From contig JABACO010000015.1 in the NCBI GenBank assembly GCA_013339895.1, positions 6,611,642-6,675,641 on the forward strand: a stretch of 64,000 nt of DNA, written 5' to 3'. A program made the translations under genes and the position numbers. The first letter of the stretch is position 1. Each line of letters opens with the position of its first letter. Below the pieces are notes generated by a model. It was given only the letters and a program-made list of their open reading frames with translations, had not been told where the DNA came from and searched no databases. This document shows, piece by piece, positions 55,340-64,000 of this stretch. This stretch comes from Ephydatia muelleri (Eukaryota > Porifera > Demospongiae > Spongillida > Spongillidae).

Positions 55340-57000
55340 TAAAGCAAGTTGGTAAGATTGACCCAGGTCCCTGAATCTGATGATGCAAGGTTGACAGACA
55401 CACAGCTGGATATTGGTTTCTCAACTAAAGCTATCATCAACCAACAGACCAATGAGGGGGTACAATATGCATAGAATCAAGCAATTTTATATTGGAGTTT
55501 GATATTTTTACAAGGAAGCATTGCTTTATTGTGAAAGTCACTTACCATTAAATTACCCAGTACTACTAAATTCTTTTAAATATCAGTGAATATGTTGTGC
55601 ACAGTTATCCCAAGTACCGTATTTTGTTACTAGGCATTCATTGCTTTTTCCATTTTGTCATAATCCAATCAAATTAGAGTCACTGAAACTTGAGATGAAT
55701 TTTATTCCTACCAGTTGTCTGAAGATAAAGAGATTTCAATGGATGTTTATCAGAAAGCTGCAATGTTTGATGATGGGGCACAAATACAAAGTGCAAAACT
55801 GATCTTATTGGATATCATTTGGGACTATCACAGCAACAGAAAAGTTTCAGATGGTGGTCAGTCTGCAATTTCGTCTCTTAAGTGGCCCAATTGGTTTAAC
55901 AATGCTTTTGAAGAGAGTATTTCCATGATTTGAAAGACCCATTCAGACCTAATCTGAATCCCATGCCCCAATCAAACATCGAGAAGCTTTATAACAACTA
56001 AGTTGACACTCCCCAACTGAAGACACTATTGCGTGTCAATTGGAGCCTACCAAAGCTCTAATCCAGGCGGCAAATCGTGCAACAATATCCACTTGTAATA
56101 AAGCTCATTTAGCAAGTGATAATTTTTTTTTTGCTGAAAGTCTTTTTTTATTGTGAGTAGTAGTAGTAGTAAATGCGTAATGAAATGACGCTGTTTTCTA
56201 TATCTCCCGCAAATATATAATTAATCTCACGTATACTCACGGATAAAACAAATAAACTTCATCAATAAATGAGCCTATCTCTGCGTGATTAAAAATATGC
56301 GTCGTGTAGTCTCGTACCCGGATCATATAGACGTGAATCACTCAATCAGTATGGCGGGGTGGGGGATGATAACAAGAGACAGACTTGCCATTTCATTGAA
56401 TATCGCCGCGTTTTGCTCGTGCATCGCCACATACTACGTGGACTAGCGTGGGAGGGGTTACAATCCCATGGCCACACCCATTTGACCGACGCCTCTGGAG
56501 TGGGTACGAGAGGAGTAGGTGTGGGCATGGCATGGTACCTGGTGGCAGTTAAAATTATACATGTTTAACATTCACGCACGCCGTGGGACTCGACGGGTGT
56601 GCTGCGTGCTGCCGCACATGCAAACCTAAGCCTACTTTTGGGGGTAGTGTGATGGGCCAGCGGGACACACCCCCGAGCTGGGTGTGTGTGTGCTTGGACC
56701 TGCGTGTAGCCCCGCCCGGGGTTGCGTAGGCGTATGCAGGTCCGATCCCATCCACGAGGTCACATCACTGTTGTCGAGTGATGGAGATTTGGAGGTGGCT
56801 ATCGGGCGGGTGGTGGCTCAAAGCGTACTTCTTCCTAGCTGCCAGCGACCGCGTGGTGTGTAGCTTGAATGCGCATGCGTGAGGCACCTAAAGTGCGCGT
56901 GCGCTGCAGGGCGTGCTCCGTTAACCGCGTTTAACTACGTTTTAAACTTCATATATATTACAATAGTCTCGTTCCCAGACCTGACTTTTCGCGTGGTCCG
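55340..57000. other. Intergenic, no gene recognised
   Basis: An open frame at 55715-55933 (72 codons) has no recognised domain. From about 56340 to 56960 the base composition rises and GC-rich words appear, but no exon with family signals was found on either strand. Confidence 0.5.
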
Positions 57001-57008
57001 TCCCTTCT

Positions 57009-57525
57009 TTCCGAGCCAAACTCAGAGCCTTTCGTTAACTTAAGAACGTTGCAGCATCAGTAATTTGGGAAGCCTTTAAGCGAAAGGGACCTCAGAGTGG
57101 TACTCCCAAAGCTGATAGTTTGAGTCGGTCGCGCTGCCGAAGCAAGATTCCCCGTAAGAAATCGCAGGACTGCATCCGAACTAGCTGAAAATGCGGCCAA
57201 AGAGCTCGAGTCACTATCGGAGTACATGCTGAACATTTCTGATATTGACGCTTGCTTTGCGGTTATATTACATGAAGTTGGTGAAGGAAAATCTCCTACA
57301 AATGCCCACATTATATGGTCAGCAAGATGTTTGTAGTTAGTCCCCTGCCAGTACTGCGATTTCTTACGGAAATCTTGAGCGACCGACTCAAACTATAGCA
57401 GCTTTTGGAATTCCCCTCTGAGCTCCCTTTCTCCCAAAGCTTCCCAAACTCCTGACACTACAAAGCTAGCTCTTCGCGTTGCTCAATTTGACGAAGGGCT
57501 CTGAGTTTGGCTCTGAAAAGAACAG
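57009..57525. repeat. Imperfect inverted repeat, arms about 175 bp
   Basis: The left arm (about 57009-57180, starting CTTTCCGAGCCAAACTCAGA) pairs with the right arm (about 57350-57525, ending TCTGAGTTTGGCTCTGAAAAG). The central 165 bases are open in one plus-strand frame. It is probably a MITE or a transposon remnant; the diverged arms point to an older insertion. Confidence 0.7.
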
Positions 57526-57583
57526 CAGTCATGCATTTAGCGAACAAACTCTTCAATAATGTGAATAATTAAAATCATTGAAA

Positions 57584-57628
57584 ATGGACGACAAAGCCCA
57601 ATATTTGGATGAATGTTTTAGCGAACAG
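57584..57628 (+). CDS. Possible isolated first exon
   Basis: ATG followed by 14 codons (MDDKAQYLDECFSEQ) and a consensus donor CAG/GTAAGC. No second exon could be identified downstream before the 1 kb MITE. It may be chance. Confidence 0.2.
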
Positions 57629-58129
57629 GTAAGCTACTATACAAGTTGGTTGTGTGTTTCTAGTGCAGACACCTCTTTTCTATCTATAACAGCTAAATGC
57701 AATTCTTGTTGGTAAAAGTATCTAGAAACTTTTACTATTTCTAAAGAGCACTTATTTGAGATTAATTAATACTCTAACAGTTTATCGCATTGAAGTTTTG
57801 ACTCGGACGATCGATAGAACCGTCGACATAGTATATACATAGCGCTTTTCAGAACAATTCGTCCCGTAATGGTGGAGAAAATAACAAAAAACGTGTTTAT
57901 TGAACAGGTTGCACAAACGAAAATGCCGAATAATTACGAAGTCACGTGACAACTTCCCACTTTCGGTATTTGTTGTTATGTAGTTTATCAACATAGAGCT
58001 GCAATCGGATTTGTGATACCGTTCATCGTTTTTCCAAAAACTAATGCCAAACATTAAAGTACTGAAAAAATTTATGTTCAAAGTACCACGATTTCAAATG
58101 TAGTAGCTACATGCACGTGTACGACATAC

Positions 58130-58222
58130 CTTTAGGTGACTTTTTTGGCTCTGCTTGATACTTTTCACGTTTAGCGGTCCGTTTCTTTTCTGGTTCGCCC
58201 GACTGCTTGATGCTTTTCACAG
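58130..58222 (-). CDS. Possible Lys-rich exon cut by a MITE
   Basis: On the minus strand the frame reads KSIKQSGEPEKKRTAKREKY then QAEPKKSPK and ends at a donor AAAG/GTATGT. The Lys/Glu/Pro pattern resembles the YxxxPEKKRxxKR repeats of transposon-associated proteins in early animals. The 1 kb palindromic element at 58228 lies immediately upstream on that strand, so the exon may be interrupted. Confidence 0.25.
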
Positions 58223-58227
58223 TTTAG

Positions 58228-59261
58228 TACCGTAAAGTACCGCGTACAAGCCCCCCCCCCCTCCGCCCCCAACGTGAGACCCTGAAAAAAATGGCTAGTT
58301 TTGTAACGATCGTATCTCCTGAACCATAAACGTTGCGACCTACCTTTTTCAAAGTCTTGTTGTACTACCATTCCTTTTTTGAAATAATATCCTGTTTGGA
58401 ATCGCATTGACATGCCTCACGAAAAATAACATACCTGGTTCAGAACAGCCATATCGTTTGAACCGCTCATCTCCAAACATGGAATTTCGGTGTATATATC
58501 GTACAAACAGCGTTCAACACATGCGGCATGTTTTTGTTCCATTTACCTTGTAATTTCTCGCAGTAAACATTAACAACATAGTCAGTCCACATCGCTCCGC
58601 CATTTCTTTTTTCCATTGACCAGCCTAGGCCCCATCCCAAACCATGTCTGCAAGACATATTTGGAATGGAAATCGGGGGGAGAGCGCTAATGAGATCGTA
58701 TTCATAGCCCTGCTAAACTGAATTTCCTATTCATAGCTCGCATCTGTGTACACTCCTGTCTGCACTCTGAATGTAACTGCCGCTTCATTTACATCTCGCA
58801 TTAGTGAGCTAGGTAATGTCGTGCAGACATGGTTCGGAATGGGGCCTAGGTTGGTCAATGGAAATAAGAAATGGCGGAGCGATGTGGACTGACTATGTTG
58901 TTAATGTTTACTGCGAGAAATTACAAGGTAAATGGAACAAAAACATGCCGCAGGTGTTGAACGCTGTTTGTACGATATATACACCTAAATTCCATGTTTG
59001 GAGATGAGCGGTTCAAACGATATGGCTGTTCTGAACCAGGTATGTTTTCAGACCTTGTTTTTCGTGAGGCATGTCGATCCGATTCCAAACAGGATAATAT
59101 TTCAGGAAAGGAATGGTAGTACAACAAGAATTTGAAAAAGGTAGGTCGCAACGTTTATGGTTCAGGAGATACGATCGTTACAAAAACTAGCATTTTTTTC
59201 AGGGTCTCACGTTGGGGGCGGAGGGAGGGGGGGGGGGGCTTGTACGCGGTACTTTACGGTA
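58228..59261. mobile_element. 1.03 kb palindromic MITE, TTAG target duplication
   Basis: The arms begin TACCGTAAAGTACCGCGTAC and end in the reverse complement. They extend about 435-445 bases each, around a unique centre of about 150 bases (58663-58817). TTAG flanks both sides (58224-58227 and 59262-59265). Because the arms match, the same 63-codon frame appears on both strands (58467-58658 minus, 58816-59007 plus); it is not a gene. The ends are shared with 54255-54518. Confidence 0.9.
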
Positions 59262-59265
59262 TTAG

Positions 59266-61268
59266 ACTTTGTTCAGAGGCTACAGTAGTAAAGAATAAGG
59301 AGAGTGATTTGTGTTTTATGTCATCGCTGTGTCCAGTGCTGCAACTGACCAGTTCAGCGTTTCCAAAATGGAGACAGTGATCAAAACTGTATAGGTGTGG
59401 TACACGAATGAACAAACATCTTTCAAAGGTTGAGTGCACTTCAGCACCAATAACCCAGGATGCCTTAATGCCTGGGTCGGAGCAGTGCAATCAACTGCTG
59501 AATCTCTGCATGGAACAGAGACAGTGAGATTGCCGTGAGCTACACAGACAATAACAAGGCGCCGCGAAACAGCTACAATTAGGCTAAGTTATCATTGCGC
59601 GCCCGTTTTCTCTCCGCGTTCTTAACCGGACACTATCGAAACGTTTGCTGACACATAGAACGGTTCTGTGATTAGAATATCAATAAAAATATGATCTTCG
59701 AGTACAACAGACTGTTTCTGTTGTAGGGCAGCACAACTGTCTCACAAATAAGGGGTATTCGTATTAATGCCTCATTACCATCCAACAGTTGCAGCCCTTA
59801 AAAGTTAAAACTGTAATCATCGATTATAGTACACGTCATTTGTAGTAAATACTTGTGATAAGCAACCTAAAAACACGTCCCATGTAGGAGAAACAGTCCC
59901 ACACGGGAAATCGGCGGGGGGAACGACGTAAACTCCTGACAGCGAATTTTTTAAGTGATCAAAATGTAGATAGTGATACTAATTCAACAAGAGCTCACCA
60001 AGAAACTATCACAGCGCTAGCTACTATCGTCTAAAACCTCACCCTACACCTTTTACGAGGCGTGATTCTCACATTGCAGATTGTCCGCGTGCAATGTATA
60101 GAAATCTACGGCTCACGTGATTTGTTTCCAATCACTATCTCTGGATGCACTAAGGTGATCACGTGGCACCTTGTGTCTATACATGTATATCTATCTGTCC
60201 TTCCTCCACATTTAAAAATAACATATGCCATTTGCTTGTTATTGCATGACTTCTGGAGTAGATTAAGACCATTCTAAATGTGATAATACTTTCCCGTCCG
60301 GACCTTTCTTCCAAAACCCACGCGGGCGGGCGGCTATTATCCATTATTTACATGTGGGAGAGTTCACGCGAAAATGGCCCCACGAATATTATATAAAAGT
60401 GCATCGCACGCGCATTTGAATCGTAATAACATCCGAACGGTTAACGTTGTCGGCTTACTATTTTCAACACTTCATACTACATCATTTCTCTGTGTGTAAA
60501 TATACTTTAGTGTCTTGCACAAGCACAGTGCCGACAAAATAAATATTGAGCACATTAACTGTGAAATGTTCCTTTTTACAACATTTTGAACATGGACTGA
60601 CGTGGCTGACTGACTCCTGCTGCCATAGTCTTGTACCCAGACCCAAAGTTACGCAGCTGCGGGTGGATTACATCACCGCTATGTGTAAGTAGGGTCTGGT
60701 GAACTGCTGTACTAAATTCTGACCAGAATTTTGGGGAACCAATCAGATTAGAGGTATGCAATAATTGCATATCATTTTTACAAGCGTGAGGTTAATTAGG
60801 AATTGTGGCGGCGGTATGTGGTGACAGGCAACAGTCTTTCTAAGGCACATGGACTGACATGGCTGGGTACGAAACTACTGCTGCCAAGAAAAGCATGAAG
60901 GTAACAGCTTGTGTATCAGTATAACGATTCAATTACTATTCAAAATTACTTGGCAGGATGACAATATTGTTTGAAGATACAGTTCACCCTCTGCAATCCC
61001 TTTTTGGAAGCTGCAGTTTAAATATTAACTACAAGACTGCTATCTTGGTTGTCTATGCACATGGTTGCTGTGTGTACAGTTGTTTTATTAATTTGATATG
61101 CATTACGAAAATAATCGCACACAAAAAAACTTATCCCACTCTTATTAAGAGTGCGCGTCAATCCATAAGAAAGAGTGACGCGCAATCTTCACATCGAGAG
61201 TGAAGGGCACAGTAGAGTGCTCTTCACTCCTAAAATTTCAAAGGCGACATTCACTCCTGGATTAGGAG

Positions 61269-61304
<36 letters not shown>

Positions 61305-61860
61305 GTGCACATTCTAGGTCGTATAAAAGCAGTTCTCAGTGCAGCTACATCTTAACTTACCGTCATCTTGTGAGGAATTACCGACGGCTTCGCGACAGAG
61401 CCCTTTTTCTACAACTTACATCTCATAGAACGTTCCATATTCACGGATGCGTAAATTGAAATAAGCTTAGCAAACAGTTGAATTTACTTTGTCATTATGT
61501 TGCCCGGTCACCGTATACTAAACGCTTCATGTTCCGTATATTATCCTCCAATGATTAATGATTTTTTTTAATTGTAATAATTTTGGACATGAACACCTTC
61601 AACACACAAAACAAACTAACAGTCCGAGGCGAGTATTTCCCCCAATCTGCATATTCGATCCAAGGCAATTTGATTCCATATCGTCGGAAATGTTTGCCTC
61701 ACCATATCACCAAGTGTCATCCAGATGTAGCCGCTCCAGTGTTCCGCGCATTGTATATGAATACATGTACGTGCTTACGTTTCCCGCTTGCATTAGATTC
61801 ATTTCCGCTGTATGTGTTTATATTGCGCAACACCGTATCTGCCAAGCAGAGATAATAAGG
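59266..61860. other. Intergenic; repeat fragments and candidate promoter at its end
   Basis: No gene was recognised. Around 60640-60690, CCCAGACCCAAAGTTACGCA followed by GCTGCGGGTGGATTACATC is an inverted relative of 39490-39545. A T-run lies at 61271-61301. TATAAAAG at 61322-61329 is a possible core promoter, but it is more than 500 bases from the next ATG. Confidence 0.5.
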
Positions 61861-63684
61861 ATGAACAGAGGAAAGCAACAGAAGTTACAGATCCCTCCAC
61901 CTTCCAGTGACGAGGTTCGGTATCTCGTCGAAGCCAAGCTTCTCGGGCAGGATACAACGATCCATTCTAAGGTACACTGTACTATACATATGCATGTTGG
62001 GAAAACCCAGCAACTTTATTCACTTCACAAATAGACGGGCCAAAGCAGCAGCTAACTTGAAAGTCGATATTCTCCCACACGGTGGGATGAGTAAAACGCT
62101 TTTTTTTTTTTCTTTTTTTTTTTTTTTGGCTGATGTTACCTTATCTTTCACTCCACCTCAATAAATGAAACCACTTTATAAACTGTGCAAAGACAAATGA
62201 AATGAGACAAAAGAAATGATTGATTTAAAGAACCATCATTATTATAGGACAATAGTAACACCTATAGACACTAGATATTATTTACTAGCATCAGTCCTTT
62301 AAGGATCTCACGCTCTTTTTGCCAGGTGGCAGAATACGCAATACATGTTTTGATATCTGATGAAAGTCAATACACAGTTTACAGAACGCTGAAAGAAATC
62401 GCGCAAGTTCAGGTAAGCCAGTCTATAATTTTGGTCACCGACACGTCACCCTCTAGCCTCTGATAATTCAGCATTTAAATTGCTTGTTTAGAGACACGGT
62501 AACATCGCGCGTGGACTATATGCATGCATAGGAGGTTCGACCTCTTGAGCGTATTTTATTGCTAAAGGATGTACATACATGTACATGTGTATCGCAATTA
62601 GATTTAGGTTTAGTTAGTTTGCATGCTGATTGTTGGTTTGTTGTTTTGTTGGTTTGTTGGTTTGTTGGTTTGTTGGTTTGTTGGTTTGTTGGTTTGTTGG
62701 TTTGTTGGTTTGTTGGTTTGTTGGTTTGTTGGTTTGTTGGTTTGTTGGTTTGTTGGTTTGTTCACAGCAAAAAAACGCGTCGAATCAATTATTGATTTCA
62801 CAACGGATTTTAAATCAATTGTTAAATCAAGGCATGATTTCACAGTAAAATCAAGTGCGCTTGATTTGCGCTTGATTTTACTGTCAAATCAATTGCGAAT
62901 CAATAATTGATTTGACGCGTTTTTTCACTGTGGTTGGTTTGTTGGTTTGTTGGTTTGTTGGTTTGTTGGTTTTTTGGCTGGTTGGTTTGTCTGTTTTCTC
63001 CAAAGGGAGAAGAACCATCCTTGATGTGTATATGTACTTTACTCATATGCTCTAATTTTGCAGGCCGCCTTAGTGGCTCATTTCCCGGTGGAGGCGGGCT
63101 TCTTTAATTCCGAGGAGAAGGTCATTCCTGACTGTCCCGTAAAGAAGACCATCTTTGGCATACAGAAGTCCAGCAGCGACGAGAATGAATTCGAACGGCA
63201 GCTGAACACCTACCTGAAAGAACTTCCTGCCCTTCCTGCTTCCATTGTCAAGTCTGAGATAGTGAAACACTTCTTCAAGATGAGACCACGTGATCGAGAA
63301 CATGATCAGTGAGTGGTGCGATCAGAAGTTGTTAAACGTGCCAAAAGATTATCTCCCATATGCTGATGCATGTACAGCCATGAAAGTTTCACTTTCAATT
63401 AACACTACATTACTAAAATGAATTTTTTTTTTTCATTTTCACAGACAGGGTCAAGTCAAAGGCCATGGTAATAAGAAGAAAGGAGCAATTGAGATAAGTA
63501 TGTAGAAGGTCATTTGAAGTCATCTTGTTCATAAGGTGGATCTCGTTGCAGCTGAGAACTCCACCATCAGTGGACCCCTTAGGCTGACCTCATACTATGT
63601 GGTGGCACCATACAGCGACCCCAAAACAAAGTTTAATCTCTTGCTAGGTTCCACTGTCCAGGTGGTGCAGAAGGAACCTACTGG
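61861..63684 (+). CDS. PX plus SH3 scaffold paralogue (3' part outside window)
   Basis: Exons: 61861-61971 (MNRGKQQKLQIPPPSSDEVR start), 62326-62412, 63064-63308, about 63445-63497 and about 63537-63684. The order matches the gene at 47769: an N-terminal DE(V/F)RYL..KLLGQDTT segment, YTVYRTLKEIAQ, then FPVEAGFFNSEEK and LPALPASIVKSEIVKHFFKM of the PX domain, a basic NKKKGA link, and the first half of SH3-1 (ISGPLRLTSYYVVAPYSD). The PX part has diverged clearly from its paralogue, but the SH3 half exon is almost identical in DNA. The rest should lie beyond base 64000. It is probably also an NADPH-oxidase organiser/Tks-type scaffold. Confidence 0.8.
62630..62980 (+). repeat. (TTGGTTTG)n microsatellite split by a MITE
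   Basis: TTGGTTTG units run from about 62634 to 62762 and resume from about 62933 to 62975. The interruption is the 170 bp element at 62763-62932. Confidence 0.95.
62763..62932. mobile_element. 170 bp palindromic MITE inside a microsatellite
   Basis: The ends are CACAGCAAAAAAACGCGTC and GACGCGTTTTTTCACTGTG, with arms continuing as AATCAATTATTGATT and its complement. CA(C/G)xG tips with an inverted AT-rich core fit a hAT-like MITE. The target duplication cannot be read because the flank is repetitive. Confidence 0.85.
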
Positions 63685-63821
63685 TGAGACATTGGATGGC
63701 CTTAATTGGGGTTGGGACCATTAGTGGGAAGCATATGTGCATGTCACGTATGAATGCTTAAGAGGAGGAAACCAAACCTATTAAAAGCTAATCGGAACAT
63801 AGATTAGTGTTAAAGTGCATG

Positions 63822-63926
63822 GGATACACACACCACACATACACACATACAAACGTACAACCATACACACATACCCATACACGTACACACACATGCACAC
63901 ATACACGTACACACATACACATACAA

Positions 63927-63975
<49 letters not shown>

Positions 63976-64000
63976 TACACATACACATACACATACACAC
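63822..64000. repeat. CA/ACAT compound microsatellite at the window end
   Basis: Mixed (CA)n, (ACATAC)n and (CACATA)n units that continue past the edge of the window, in the intron following the SH3-1 half exon of the paralogue. Confidence 0.95.

Noticed and set aside
58467-59007. Two nearly identical 63-codon frames on opposite strands
   Set aside because: Mirror images created by the arms of the palindromic MITE; no family resemblance.

Overview
The window is animal nuclear DNA, most likely from a sponge. The genes are split by short GT-AG introns and belong to metazoan families: Piwi, kappa-class glutathione transferase, MTBP, PX/SH3 scaffolds, and death-fold proteins with CARD-like and Death domains. 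Intronic and intergenic DNA is full of GT/CA microsatellites, 22-39 bp minisatellites and palindromic MITEs. There are no bacterial operons, rRNA or tRNA genes that I could recognise. The phylum is inferred from gene content and is not proven.

Left part (1-13.8 kb). The 3' end of a slicer-type Piwi gene is followed by an intronless, GC-rich, secreted GH43 glycosidase gene that looks horizontally acquired. Next, on the minus strand, is a complete six-exon GSTK1 gene. A field of diverged interspersed repeats follows, then a possible GPCR fragment and a decayed minus-strand locus resembling the RAG1 N-terminal zinc-binding region plus RING finger.

Middle (14.7-29 kb). Two tandem paralogues on the minus strand encode PPxY-bearing, four-transmembrane proteins with the same five-exon, phase-1 intron structure. 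They are separated by a LINE 3' end. The MTBP gene (partner of Treslin in origin firing) follows on the plus strand; its introns are loaded with minisatellites.

Right part (30-64 kb). A decayed hAT transposon precedes a large tandem duplication (about 32.0-39.1 kb and 39.3-47.9 kb). Each unit carries a death-fold membrane-protein gene and the promoter plus first exon of a PX/SH3 scaffold gene. Copy 1 encodes an intact CARD-CARD-TM-Death protein. Copy 2 has lost its start codon, and its first CARD exon is frameshifted and split by a 1.6 kb insertion. That insertion brings in a new symmetric phase 1-1 Death exon, so copy 2 could now make a Death-CARD-TM-Death protein. The full PX plus five-SH3 gene lies directly downstream (47.8-53.8 kb), and a diverged paralogue starts at 61.9 kb and leaves the window. 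The two paralogues share an SH3 half-exon that is almost identical in DNA, which suggests gene conversion.

The most interesting system here is this paired locus: death-fold membrane proteins next to p47phox/Tks-like scaffolds, changing by duplication, MITE insertion and exon replacement. A functional link between the two gene types is inference only. Exon coordinates were derived by hand from splice signals, reading phase and family similarity.
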